Source of the DNA: Terriglobia bacterium
GTDB lineage: Bacteria; Acidobacteriota; Terriglobia; Acidiferrales; UBA7541
Assembly (NCBI GenBank): GCA_020073375.1
Contig: JAIQFG010000004.1
Span: 1-64,000, forward strand
Length of the DNA stretch: 64,000 bases
Reading direction: 5' to 3'
Shown here: positions 36,328 through 45,911 of the stretch, piece by piece
Layout: each line of letters opens with the position of its first letter
Numbering within the stretch: position 1 is the first letter of the stretch
Notes under the pieces: model-generated
Database searches by the model: none
What the model was told of the DNA's origin: nothing
What the model saw: the letters and a program-made list of their open reading frames with translations, nothing else
Translations under genes and position numbers: made by a program

Positions 36328-37716
36328 ATGATGCACCCGATCCGCTATGACTTAATTGTCATCGGCAGCGGCCCGGCCGGCCAGAAGGGCGCCATCGCCG
36401 CGTCCAAGCTTGGCAAGCGCGTCGCCATCGTGGACCGCAACGAGATGGTCGGCGGCGTGTGCATCCACGGCGGCACCGTTCCCAGCAAAACGCTGCGTGA
36501 AGCGATTCTGCATCTCACCGGATTTCGCCACCGGTCTTTTTACGGGAATGATTATGTCGTAAAAGACCGGATTTCCATTCGCGATCTTGCCGCGCGCGTC
36601 ACCCAGGTCGTCGAACGCGAGACCGGCGTGGTGCGCGACCAGTTGCGCCGCAACGGCATCGACCTGATGTCCGGCGTCGCGCAATTCCTGGACGCAAACA
36701 CGCTGGAAGTCCAGGGCCCCATCGACGCGCACATCCTGCAGGCGGATCACATCCTCATCGCCTGCGGCACGCGGCCGTCGCATCCGGCCGATATTCCCTT
36801 CGACGGCAAGAAAATCATCGCCAGCGATCAATTTTTCCAGATGGATGAAATTCCGCGCGAGTTGATCATCGTGGGCGGCGGCGTCATCGGCCTGGAATAC
36901 GCCTCGATGCTGGTGGCCATGGGCGTGGAAGTCACGCTTATCGAGCAGCGCAACGAACTGCTGGATTTTGTGGACGCCGAAATTGTAGAGGCCCTGCGCT
37001 ACCACATGCGCCGCCAGGGGGCCATCTTTCGCCTCGGCGAAAAAGTCACCGCCATTCAGATGGACGAGCGCGGCCGCGTCGTCGCCAATCTGGAAAGTGG
37101 AAAGCACATCCACGCCCAGTGCCTGATGTACGCCGTCGGGCGCCAGGCCAATACGGACCTGCTGAATCTGCAAGCTTCCGGGCTTGTCCCCGGCCCGCGC
37201 GGCAAACTCGAGGTGAACGAAAAGTTCCAGACCGCCGTCCCGAACATATATGCCGCCGGAGACGTCATCGGATTTCCTTCGCTTGCTTCCACCTCCATGG
37301 AGCAAGGCCGCCTGGCCAGTTGCCAAATATTCGGGGCTCCCGCCGAAATGAGCGCCGCGCTGCTGCCCTACGGCATCTACACGATCCCGGAAATTTCCAT
37401 GGTCGGAAAAACAGAAAAAACACTGACCGATTCCATGATTCCGTTCGAGGTGGGCATCTCCAAGTACGAGGAACTGGCCAAGGCGCAGATCGTGGGCGAC
37501 CACACCGGCATGTTGAAGATTCTGTTTCACCCGGATACGCGCAAAGTACTTGGCGTCCACGTGATCGGTGAAAGCGCCGCCGAGATCGTGCACATCGGCC
37601 AGGCAGTGCTGACCTTCGGCGGCACGATGGATTATTTCCGCGACACGGTCTTCAATTACCCCACCTTCGCCGAAGCCTACAAGGTCGCCGGCCTGGATGG
37701 ATTGAATAAGCTTTAG
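36328..37716 (+). CDS. sthA: Soluble NAD(P)+ transhydrogenase
   Basis: ATG 36328 starts a 462-residue flavoprotein of the pyridine nucleotide-disulfide reductase family. It has the FAD-binding YDLIVIGSGPAGQKGAIAAS, HGGTVPSKTLREAIL (the redox-active cysteine pair of lipoamide dehydrogenase is absent, as in SthA), the NAD site ELIIVGGGVIGLEYASMLVA and a dimerisation domain (PEISMVGKTEKTLTDSMIPF, HVIGESAAEIVHIGQA). SthA converts NADPH + NAD+ to NADP+ + NADH, balancing the redox pools. A perfect hairpin follows the stop. Confidence 0.9.
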   Translation: MMHPIRYDLIVIGSGPAGQKGAIAASKLGKRVAIVDRNEMVGGVCIHGGTVPSKTLREAILHLTGFRHRSFYGNDYVVKDRISIRDLAARVTQVVERETGVVRDQLRRNGIDLMSGVAQFLDANTLEVQGPIDAHILQADHILIACGTRPSHPADIPFDGKKIIASDQFFQMDEIPRELIIVGGGVIGLEYASMLVAMGVEVTLIEQRNELLDFVDAEIVEALRYHMRRQGAIFRLGEKVTAIQMDERGRVVANLESGKHIHAQCLMYAVGRQANTDLLNLQASGLVPGPRGKLEVNEKFQTAVPNIYAAGDVIGFPSLASTSMEQGRLASCQIFGAPAEMSAALLPYGIYTIPEISMVGKTEKTLTDSMIPFEVGISKYEELAKAQIVGDHTGMLKILFHPDTRKVLGVHVIGESAAEIVHIGQAVLTFGGTMDYFRDTVFNYPTFAEAYKVAGLDGLNKL

Positions 37717-37743
37717 GTAGGACAGGCTTGAAGCCTGTCCTAC
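37717..37743. terminator. Perfect family-A palindrome between convergent genes
   Basis: GTAGGACAGGCTT-G-AAGCCTGTCCTAC: 13-bp perfect arms with a 1-nt centre, directly after the sthA stop and touching the stop of the opposing gene. It is a minimal family-A repeat and a likely bidirectional terminator. Confidence 0.7.
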
Positions 37744-37744
37744 T

Positions 37745-38545
37745 TTACTTCCGCGGCGTTTGCGTGGTGGTGCTCTTCATCACTTCATCGTCGAAGCTCT
37801 GCATTTCCGTCAGCGAGCAAACCGTTTCTTCCATGGGAGCGGAACTGCGTTTGAAAACACGCTTGACGGTAAACGGCTTTGGGTAGGCCTTCGGATCCTC
37901 AAATGTCAGGCTGACCTCGAGCGAATCTTTGTCCACCAGCCGGAATCGTTCGATCAAATGCAATTGATCGCTGTGGGGATGGCCAAGCTGATCTATCCAG
38001 GTCTTGTCATTCAATCCGATGGTGTCGACGACAAACGTGTCGCCCTCGTACTTGCCGATCGAGTCGCCCATCCAGGTCAAATCCGGATCCTTCGGATGCT
38101 CTCGGCCCAGCGCGATGGGCCGCCAAAATCCCATGAACTCGTAGAGGATGTAGACCAGTTTCGGGCCTTGCACGAGCGAAAAGTTCCACGGGTACAGATA
38201 CAGGCGCGTGATGCCTGGAGGATCGCAGTATTTCTGCACGGGGTCGTTGACTGCTTCAAACGTGGCGTGGGCCCCAAACGGCGGCCTCACCCCTTTCATT
38301 TTCTCGATCGCCCACGGAGTCATGGGAAGCTGCTCCGGCTTTGCGCCCTTTGGGTCGTCCGGGTCAAGGCTGGGAGATCCGCCCGTAACCGCCCAGGGGC
38401 CGGACAAATCCGGCACGCGGGAAACGCGCGAAGCCTGTTGCTTTTTGGCTGCTGAAGCAGGCAGTGCAGTCTGAGCATGAAGAAGCAATGGAAAGAGGCA
38501 GGCTGTAATCAGTGTGATTCCGAATCTCGCTCGGCAGTACAACAT
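37745..38545 (-). CDS. Secreted cassette partner protein, copy 1
   Basis: A 266-residue exported protein (signal ending LLLHAQ) with GGGGAG 8 nt before its ATG. Characteristic segments are RVPDLSGPWAV, PPGITRLYLYPWNFSLVQGP, YEFMGFWRPIALGREHPKDP, GKYEGDTFVVDTIGLND and LEVSLTFEDPKAYPKPFTVK. The same pattern recurs in 44632-45432. The family is common in Acidobacteria but has no function. Its gene is preceded by a DUF6152 gene, as in the second copy, so the pair forms a conserved cassette. Confidence 0.8.
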   Translation of the reverse strand: MLYCRARFGITLITACLFPLLLHAQTALPASAAKKQQASRVSRVPDLSGPWAVTGGSPSLDPDDPKGAKPEQLPMTPWAIEKMKGVRPPFGAHATFEAVNDPVQKYCDPPGITRLYLYPWNFSLVQGPKLVYILYEFMGFWRPIALGREHPKDPDLTWMGDSIGKYEGDTFVVDTIGLNDKTWIDQLGHPHSDQLHLIERFRLVDKDSLEVSLTFEDPKAYPKPFTVKRVFKRSSAPMEETVCSLTEMQSFDDEVMKSTTTQTPRK

Positions 38546-38635
38546 TTTCGCCGCTCCCCTCGTGCGTATTGGTTAATTCGTTCTGGCTCGCCGCCTGCAT
38601 TGCTGCATCGGAACGCCGGCTGGAATATCTGTCTG

Positions 38636-39034
38636 TTATTGGGCTTGCGACGGCAGCGTGTGGCCGTTGACCACGAACTTCAGCAGAGTGGTGGCGGCGC
38701 CGCTTAGCCCGGTCGTCGCGCCGTTCCTGGCGGGGTGAGTCTCGGCGACAACCGAGTCGCCCGGCTTCATCGAGTCCTTGCTCCAGCCATTGCGCCTCAT
38801 GATCGTCGGAGCGGCAAGTTCGATGATCCAGTCCTTGTGCTCCCCGCTGCTGTCCTTCACGTCAATATGAAGCAGGCAATGCGGGTTGCTCCAGTCAAAA
38901 CTGGTCACGGTGCCCGTCAGGGTGACCACCTTATCCATGTCATAGCCCGACACGCCATGGTGCGCCGAGGCCGGACCGGTGAATTGCAAAAACACGGCGG
39001 CAAATAAAAACCCGATGAAAAACCTGCTCTTCAA
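38636..39034 (-). CDS. DUF6152 secreted protein, copy 1
   Basis: TTG 39034 is chosen since GGGAGG lies 6 nt upstream; it gives 132 residues beginning with the signal peptide MKSRFFIGFLFAAVFLQFTG. The mature protein starts AHHGVSGYDMDKVVTLTGTV, runs through SFDWSNPHCLLHIDV and WIIELAAPTIMRRNGWSKDS, and ends with FVVNGHTLPS, the DUF6152 pattern. It resembles a small OB-like or beta-barrel domain. Histidines right after the cleavage site could bind metal. It is paired with 37745-38545. Confidence 0.8.
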   Translation of the reverse strand: MKSRFFIGFLFAAVFLQFTGPASAHHGVSGYDMDKVVTLTGTVTSFDWSNPHCLLHIDVKDSSGEHKDWIIELAAPTIMRRNGWSKDSMKPGDSVVAETHPARNGATTGLSGAATTLLKFVVNGHTLPSQAQ

Positions 39035-39391
39035 GAAATGCCTCCCAAATGTTTCCAAGGACGAAGTTGCGGATCGCGGCGCCAATATTTTCCCGGACCT
39101 GAACGATAACCTACACCCAACCCCACCAGGGCGCAACACTCAGTAGGACAGGCACTCTTGCCTGTCCCCGTTACACATCGCCCAGGCGCTTACAAACAAG
39201 CACATATGCCCGCCCGCTAACATCTCACCCGGGCCCGCGCGGACAAGCACTCTTGCACGCCCTCTGAAATCTCGCCGTGGCGCACGAGGACCGACAAGAG
39301 TGTCTGTCCTACAACCCCGGTTTGACGCACGGCTGATCGCCCTGATAGTTTGTGTGCTTATGCTTGGACCCTGGAATCGCGACAGGAAACC
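39035..39391. other. Divergent region occupied by repeat C2
   Basis: About 357 bp without a gene between the DUF6152 gene and pheA. Almost half is the family C repeat 39143-39312; the rest shows no gene. The pheA promoter should lie in the last ~80 bp. Confidence 0.5.
39143..39312. repeat. Family C inverted repeat, copy 2
   Basis: A 170-bp element with ends GTAGGACAGGCACTCTTG and GACAAGAGTGTCTGTCC. An inner GGACAAGCACTCTTG repeats the end motif, so it looks like two nested units. Confidence 0.75.
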
Positions 39392-40243
39392 GTGCGGATG
39401 CTGGAAATGATCGTTCCCCCCAATTCCCGGATTGCATTTCAGGGCGAGCGCGGCGCGTTCAGCGAAGAGGCCGCCGTCAAACTGCTGGGCGAGGAGATAC
39501 AGCTCGTCCCGCGCCCCACGTTCGAGGCCATGTATTCCAGCATTCAGGACGGCGTTGCGGATTATATTCTCGCGCCCATCGAAAACAGCCTGGCCGGGTC
39601 CGTGCACCGCTCCTACGACCTGCTGATCGCCGGAGGGCTGCAGATTCGCGCCGAGGTCGTGATCCCCATCGTGCACAACCTGATTGGCGTTCCCGGCGCT
39701 GAGTTTGAGCACATCACGCAGGTGTCCTCGCATCCTGTGGCGCTGGCGCAATGCGAGCGTTTCTTCGCCGAGAATCCGAAAATCAAAAAAGTGACGGCCG
39801 AGGACACGGCCGGAAGCGTGCGCCAGGTGATGCGCGAGGGCGACCGCGCGAAGGCCGCCATCGCCAGCCGCCGCGCCGCGGAAGTCTATGGCGGAAAAAT
39901 TCTCCTCGAACACCTCGAGGATCATCCCGAAAATTACACGCGATTCCTCTTGCTGGCCGCTTCCGGCGAAGTGGCGGAAAATGCGGACAAACTTTCGCTG
40001 GTGCTCCATCTGGCGCACAAGCCCGGCTCGCTTTGCCAGGTGCTGAACGCCTTCGCCAAGCGCAATTTAAATTTGCTGAAAATCGAAAGTCGGCCCATCC
40101 CCGGTACGCCCTGGAGTTATTGTTTTTATCTGGATCTGCAGGCGTCGCTGAAGGACGCCAACACGCGCGCGGCGCTGGACGAACTCAAGGGGCACGCCGA
40201 TTCGATAAAAATTCTTGGCTGCTATCCGCAAGCGAAGGTTTAA
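39392..40243 (+). CDS. pheA: Prephenate dehydratase
   Basis: PheA converts prephenate to phenylpyruvate in phenylalanine synthesis. GTG 39392, with ACAGGA 5 nt upstream, gives 283 residues without a chorismate mutase domain. The dehydratase region runs IAFQGERGAFSEEAAVKLLG, ADYILAPIENSLAGSVHRSY and DHPENYTRFLLLA, followed by an ACT regulatory domain (LSLVLHLAHKPGSLCQVLNA) with the phenylalanine-binding IESRPIPGTPWSY. Feedback inhibition by Phe is expected. ATG codons at 39398 and 39407 are possible alternative starts. Confidence 0.95.
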   Translation: MRMLEMIVPPNSRIAFQGERGAFSEEAAVKLLGEEIQLVPRPTFEAMYSSIQDGVADYILAPIENSLAGSVHRSYDLLIAGGLQIRAEVVIPIVHNLIGVPGAEFEHITQVSSHPVALAQCERFFAENPKIKKVTAEDTAGSVRQVMREGDRAKAAIASRRAAEVYGGKILLEHLEDHPENYTRFLLLAASGEVAENADKLSLVLHLAHKPGSLCQVLNAFAKRNLNLLKIESRPIPGTPWSYCFYLDLQASLKDANTRAALDELKGHADSIKILGCYPQAKV

Positions 40244-40310
40244 ACTATTGGGCGCGCAATAGTCTGGGTGGCAGTGGGTCCAGGATTTCGGAAAACATCC
40301 CTTATAGGGT

Positions 40311-40406
40311 GTCATTCCGAACCCGCTCCCGCGGGTGAGGAATCTCTCCGCGCTTTGGATTCAAGGAAGAGGGATTCCTCACCCGCAGGAGCGGGTTCGG
40401 AATGAC
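40311..40406. repeat. Family B inverted repeat, copy 2
   Basis: A 96-bp element between pheA and ilvC with ends GTCATTCCGAACCCGCTCC and GAGCGGGTTCGGAATGAC. Confidence 0.8.
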
Positions 40407-40483
40407 GATGTTGTTGGTTTTTCCTCAAACCGAGGAGCATGTGCAACGAGTACGAAAGCTTTTTGTTCAGAAATAAAAATTGA

Positions 40484-41524
<1,041 letters not shown>

Positions 41525-41544
41525 GCTGCGAACACTGAATCGTC

Positions 41545-41632
41545 GTCATTTCGAGCGGAGCGAGGAATCTCTCCGGGTTTGAGCGCAAAACCAGGAGGGA
41601 TTCCTCACCCGCAGGAGCGGGTTCGGAATGAC
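41545..41632. repeat. Family B inverted repeat, copy 3
   Basis: An 88-bp copy in the ilvC-ilvD gap with one degenerate arm (GTCATTTCGAGCGGAGCGAG) and one canonical arm ending in GAGCGGGTTCGGAATGAC. Confidence 0.75.
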
Positions 41633-41725
41633 AACGGCTCGTTTGGTGTCGCGGGTGGAACACGGCCCGACATGTATTCACCAGTTACGAATCACGAATC
41701 ACGGTTCATATCTCCCGGAGGCTCC

Positions 41726-43405
41726 ATGGATTCGCGTTTCAGAGAACACAGCCGCATCATCGTCGACGGCCCTTCGCGCGCCCCCGCCCGTTCCTACTTT
41801 CGCGCCGTGGGCATGACCGACAACGATCTCTCCAAGCCCCTGGTCGGCATCGCCAACACCTGGATTGAGATCATGCCCTGCAATTCCCATCTGCGCCAGC
41901 TGGCCGAAAGAGTGAAGGCAGGCGTGCGCGACGCCGGCGGCACTCCCATGGAATTCAACACCATCGCGATTAGCGACGGCGAATCCATGGGCACGGAAGG
42001 AATGAAGTCATCGCTGGTCAGCCGCGAAGTGATTGCCGATTCGATTGAGCTGGTCGGACGCGGCTACATGTTCGATGCCATGATCGCGCTGGCAGGCTGC
42101 GATAAAACCATTCCCGCGACGGCCATGGGCTTGACGCGCCTGAATCTCCCCAGCTTGGTTCTGTACGGCGGATCGATTCAGCCCGGCCGGTTTCAGGGAC
42201 GCGACGTCACGATTCAAGATGTGTTTGAGGCGGTCGGCGCGCACTCGGCCGGGAAAATGAGCGACGCTGACCTGAAGGAAATCGAAAGCGTGGCGTGTCC
42301 CGGCGCCGGCGCGTGCGGCGGCCAGTTTACGGCCAACACCATGGCCATGGCGCTGGAATTCATCGGCCTTACGCCGCTGGGCCTGGGCAACGTGCCGGCC
42401 ACCGATCCCCGCAAGGGGGACGCCGCGTATCGTTCCGGCCAGCTCGTCATGGACTTGCTGCACAAAGGCATTACGCCCAGCAAAATTCTCACGCGCAAGG
42501 CGTTTGAGAATGCAATCACTGCCGTGGTCGCCACCGGCGGCTCCACCAATTCCGTGCTGCATCTTTTGGCCATGGCCAAGGAGGCCGGCATCGACCTGCG
42601 CATCGAGGAGTTCGACGAAATCAGCTCGAAGACTCCCCTGCTGGCCGACATGAAACCCTGGGGCCGCTTCACTGCCGTCGATCTGTACAACGCGGGCGGC
42701 ATGGCGCTGCTGGCAAAACGCCTGCTCGACGCCGGCTTGCTGCATCGCGGGCAAATCACCGCCAGCTTGAAAACGCTGGACGAAGAAGCGCTCACGGCCA
42801 AGGAACTGCCCGGCCAGGAAGTTGTCCGCCCGCTCTCGAAACCGCTGAAAACCACCGGCGGACTCATGATCCTGAAAGGAAATCTTGTTCCCGAGGGATG
42901 CGTGTTGAAAACTTCCGGCCATGAGAAGCCGCACTTCCGCGGGCCGGCGCGCGTGTTTGACCGCGAGGAAGACGCCATGGACGCCGCCACCAAAGGCCTG
43001 ATCAAGAAAGGCGACGTCGTGGTCGTCCGCTATGAAGGTCCGCGCGGAGGGCCCGGGATGCGCGAAATGCTCGGCCTCACTGCGCTGCTGGTCGGCCAGG
43101 GATTGGGCGAGGACGTGGCCCTGCTGACCGACGGCCGCTTCAGCGGCGCGACGCGCGGCCTGATGGCCGGCCACGCCGCTCCGGAAGCCGCTCGCGGCGG
43201 CCCCATCGCCATCATCCACGAGGGCGACGAAATTACGTTTGATCTGGCGACGAAAACGCTGCGCCTGGAACTGAGCGACGCCGAAATCAAGTCGCGCCTG
43301 GCAAAGTGGAAGGCGCCCGCGCCGCGCTACAAGACCGGCGTGCTAGCCAAGTACGCCGCGCTGGTAAGTTCCGCGTCGCTGGGGGCGATCACCACCGCCG
43401 GTTAA
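41726..43405 (+). CDS. ilvD: Dihydroxy-acid dehydratase
   Basis: IlvD dehydrates dihydroxy acids to 2-oxoacids in branched-chain amino acid synthesis. ATG 41726 with CGGAGG upstream gives 559 residues. All three cluster-binding cysteines are present, in WIEIMPCNSHL, ALAGCDKTIPA and CPGAGACGGQFTANTMA, as expected for a [2Fe-2S] enzyme. ATGGSTNSVLHLLAMA, the C-terminal LTDGRFSGATRGLMAGHAAP and VALLTDG complete the picture. The frame is open upstream through repeat B3, so a longer start should be avoided. Confidence 0.97.
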   Translation: MDSRFREHSRIIVDGPSRAPARSYFRAVGMTDNDLSKPLVGIANTWIEIMPCNSHLRQLAERVKAGVRDAGGTPMEFNTIAISDGESMGTEGMKSSLVSREVIADSIELVGRGYMFDAMIALAGCDKTIPATAMGLTRLNLPSLVLYGGSIQPGRFQGRDVTIQDVFEAVGAHSAGKMSDADLKEIESVACPGAGACGGQFTANTMAMALEFIGLTPLGLGNVPATDPRKGDAAYRSGQLVMDLLHKGITPSKILTRKAFENAITAVVATGGSTNSVLHLLAMAKEAGIDLRIEEFDEISSKTPLLADMKPWGRFTAVDLYNAGGMALLAKRLLDAGLLHRGQITASLKTLDEEALTAKELPGQEVVRPLSKPLKTTGGLMILKGNLVPEGCVLKTSGHEKPHFRGPARVFDREEDAMDAATKGLIKKGDVVVVRYEGPRGGPGMREMLGLTALLVGQGLGEDVALLTDGRFSGATRGLMAGHAAPEAARGGPIAIIHEGDEITFDLATKTLRLELSDAEIKSRLAKWKAPAPRYKTGVLAKYAALVSSASLGAITTAG

Positions 43406-43482
43406 GTAGGACAGGCTTCAGCCTGTCGCTTTTGATTTTTGCAACTGGTGCGAAACCCCCGACAGGCTGAAGCCTGTCCTAC
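43406..43482. repeat. Family A inverted repeat, copy 2
   Basis: A 77-bp hairpin (GTAGGACAGGCTTCAGCC ... GGCTGAAGCCTGTCCTAC) placed directly after the ilvD stop and 33 bp before the next start. Confidence 0.85.
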
Positions 43483-43515
43483 TGAAAGGCTACGACCGCC
43501 CGAAAGGAGCCCCTC

Positions 43516-44601
43516 GTGACAAACTCCAATCGATTCGCAAAATCGCTTCGACTATTCGCTTTGATCGCGTCTGTCACGGCGCTGTCGATGGCCGGCGCGG
43601 GCGTAACCACGGTCGATTCCCTGCTCATCAAGGAGCAAGGCAGCTTCTTCGTCGGCGGCCGCACCATATACACCGACGCGCTCACCGGAAATCCTGACGG
43701 CTTCCTGGGCACCGGCGTCAACAACGGCCACATCACCGTCGAGCAGATGTATGTGCAATACCAGATTCCCGAGGGCGCCGCTGCGCACGTTCCCGTGGTC
43801 ATGCTGCACGGCTGCTGCCTCAGCTCGAAGAGCTACGAAACCACGCCCGACGGCCGCATGGGATGGAACGAATATTTCCTGCGAAAACACCGCGCTGTAT
43901 ATTTGCCCGACCAGGTCTCCCGCGCGCGCTCCGGATTCGACGCGACCATCTACAACGAAATCAAGCTGGGAAAACGCCCCCCCTCCGACATGCCCGAAAT
44001 CCGCACCGCGACCCATGAACTCGCCTGGGTCCTGTTCCGGTTCGGGCCCGAGATGGGCAAGCCGTTTCCGAACGAGCAGTTCCCGGTCGATGCCTACGAC
44101 GAATTCGGCAAGCAGGTGATTCCCGACCTGAACGCGGAATTGCCCTCGCCAAATCCCACGTGGACCAATCTCTCGGGCCTGGCCATTAAATTGAAAGGCG
44201 CCATCCTAATGGGCCACTCGGAATCGGGATTTTTTCCCGAGCAGGCCGCGCTCATCAACCCGGAGGAAATCAGGGGGCTGATCACCATCGAAAGCCTGTG
44301 CCCAGCGCTCAACGCGGATCAAATTTCGGGCCTGGCGAAAATTCCGACACTGGTTGTCTTCGGCGATCACATCGACGACGTCGGCGCCTACCCGAAAATG
44401 TGGAGGGAAAGATTTGACGGCTGCGCCAAATTCGTCGAGCAGATGAAGGCCGCCGGCGGCGACGCCACCATGATGCACCTGCCCAAGTACGGCCAATTCG
44501 GCAACAGCCACATGCTGATGCTGGACAAAAATAATCTGCAGGTGGCGGACCTGATTTTGAAGTGGATCGACGAACACGTCGACAACAAAAAAAGACGGTG
44601 A
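43516..44601 (+). CDS. Secreted alpha/beta hydrolase
   Basis: The GTG start follows AAAGGAG. The 361-residue protein has a signal peptide (about residues 10-30), an oxyanion-hole segment VPVVMLHGCCLSSKSYETTP, the nucleophile elbow MGHSESGFFPEQAA (Ser about residue 236), a probable acid in LVVFGDHIDDVG and a C-terminal His near GQFGNSHMLMLDKNN. This is a complete alpha/beta-hydrolase esterase layout. The substrate is unknown; export and the surroundings suggest a role outside the cytoplasm. Confidence 0.85.
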   Translation: MTNSNRFAKSLRLFALIASVTALSMAGAGVTTVDSLLIKEQGSFFVGGRTIYTDALTGNPDGFLGTGVNNGHITVEQMYVQYQIPEGAAAHVPVVMLHGCCLSSKSYETTPDGRMGWNEYFLRKHRAVYLPDQVSRARSGFDATIYNEIKLGKRPPSDMPEIRTATHELAWVLFRFGPEMGKPFPNEQFPVDAYDEFGKQVIPDLNAELPSPNPTWTNLSGLAIKLKGAILMGHSESGFFPEQAALINPEEIRGLITIESLCPALNADQISGLAKIPTLVVFGDHIDDVGAYPKMWRERFDGCAKFVEQMKAAGGDATMMHLPKYGQFGNSHMLMLDKNNLQVADLILKWIDEHVDNKKRR

Positions 44602-44631
44602 ACGGGCATTCTTGAAGAGGAACCTGAACCA

Positions 44632-45432
44632 TTATTTAGACAGAGGCTCGGCCATCGTCTTTTTATATTCTTCCGCCTCGCTCGGCGCGCAGATCATCTC
44701 CGCAATGTCCGTGTTCGGCGGCAAGAGCTTGAGGCGAAATTTGTCCCGCGCAATCCAGGGCTCCTTATAGGCCTTCGGATCGTCAATCTTCACGGTCAGT
44801 TCCATGGTGTCGCGGCTTACGCGGTGGTACCGCTCCTCGACCCTCAATTCGCCGCTGTGCGGGTCGCCGGCATTATCGAGCCAGGTACGTTCGTCCATGC
44901 CCACAGATTGCACGACGAACGTGTAATCGTCTTCCCATTTCCCCACCGAGTATCCATACCATCTGGGATCCGGATCCTTGGGAAGCTCGCGCCCGTCGGT
45001 CCAGATGACGCGCCACACACGCTGATACTGATACATCATCAGCACCTGCCTGGGGGTCTGAACTGCCTGGAACGGCCGCAACTCAAACAACAGATTGCGC
45101 GGGAACCCCGCCGGGTCGCAGCCGTCGAGCGGATCGTTCACAAGTCCGACGGAAACCCTCCGTGGTCCTTCGCCGGGTTTGTAGACGTTGTTGGCCAGAT
45201 CCGCTCCCCAATCCGTAAAAGGCGCATGGGAAGCCACGCCGCGCGGGTTGATCCCCTCCATGGTATTCTCCGCATCCCAGATTCCGGAGAGGTCGCGGCG
45301 AGGGGCGGGCGCGGACGGCTGTGCTTTCGTTGCTTCCGGTTTCTTCGGAGCAGGACTCTGCGCGCGCATTCCCATCGAAAGCGCCAGCAGCGCAACACAC
45401 GCGAGGATCGGTTTCACACCCAGCTTTCGCAT
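44632..45432 (-). CDS. Secreted cassette partner protein, copy 2
   Basis: ATG 45432 (GGGAG upstream) gives 266 residues with a signal peptide ending SMGMRAQ. It is a paralogue of 37745-38545: RRDLSGIWDAENTMEGINPR, FELRPFQAVQTPRQVLMMYQ, RVWRVIWTDGRELPKDPDPR, GKWEDDYTFVVQSVGMDERT and ELTVKIDDPKAYKEPWIARD align with it. It lies 21 bp after a DUF6152 gene (45454-45846), reproducing the other cassette. Function unknown. Confidence 0.8.
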   Translation of the reverse strand: MRKLGVKPILACVALLALSMGMRAQSPAPKKPEATKAQPSAPAPRRDLSGIWDAENTMEGINPRGVASHAPFTDWGADLANNVYKPGEGPRRVSVGLVNDPLDGCDPAGFPRNLLFELRPFQAVQTPRQVLMMYQYQRVWRVIWTDGRELPKDPDPRWYGYSVGKWEDDYTFVVQSVGMDERTWLDNAGDPHSGELRVEERYHRVSRDTMELTVKIDDPKAYKEPWIARDKFRLKLLPPNTDIAEMICAPSEAEEYKKTMAEPLSK

Positions 45433-45453
45433 TTTAGAACACTCCCGCACCTT

Positions 45454-45846
45454 TCAGCGCACCGCAGGGTTCCACCCGATCAATTCTTTTCCGTTCGGAA
45501 GCACAACCTTCATGAGTTGGCCGACCGGCGCGCCATTCTTGGCCGGCCGCACGGTGACGGTGACCTGATCCCCGACGCTCAACGTATTCCTGGCCCAGCC
45601 GCGCCGAGTCATGTCAATCGGATTGCTGACTTCCGCCGCCCAATGCACGATGGCGCCCTTGTCATCGGTCGCGTCGAATTTCAGGAAGCAGTGGGGATTG
45701 GCCCACAGCCATTGCGTGACCGTCCCCTTCATGGTCAGCTCCTTATCCAGATCGTAGCCCGCCGACCCGTGATGGGCCGCGAGCGGCCCGGCAACCGCCA
45801 GCACCGAAACCACCGCCGCAAAAGTTACGAGTGCTTTATTTTTCAC
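45454..45846 (-). CDS. DUF6152 secreted protein, copy 2
   Basis: GTG 45846, with CGGAGG upstream, gives 130 residues with a signal peptide (KNKALVTFAAVVSVLAVAG). The mature part starts AAHHGSAGYDLDKELTMKGT, continues QWLWANPHCFLKFDATDDKG and PIDMTRRGWARNTLSVGDQV and ends VVLPNGKELIGWNP. It is clearly the paralogue of 38636-39034. It lies 65 bp downstream of the metallo-beta-lactamase gene on the same strand. Confidence 0.85.
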   Translation of the reverse strand: MKNKALVTFAAVVSVLAVAGPLAAHHGSAGYDLDKELTMKGTVTQWLWANPHCFLKFDATDDKGAIVHWAAEVSNPIDMTRRGWARNTLSVGDQVTVTVRPAKNGAPVGQLMKVVLPNGKELIGWNPAVR

Positions 45847-45911
45847 GAGCTGCCTCCGATTTACTTCGCGAGATTGCTGCGCCCGCAATGCAATGCCCGG
45901 AAAAACGGTCT

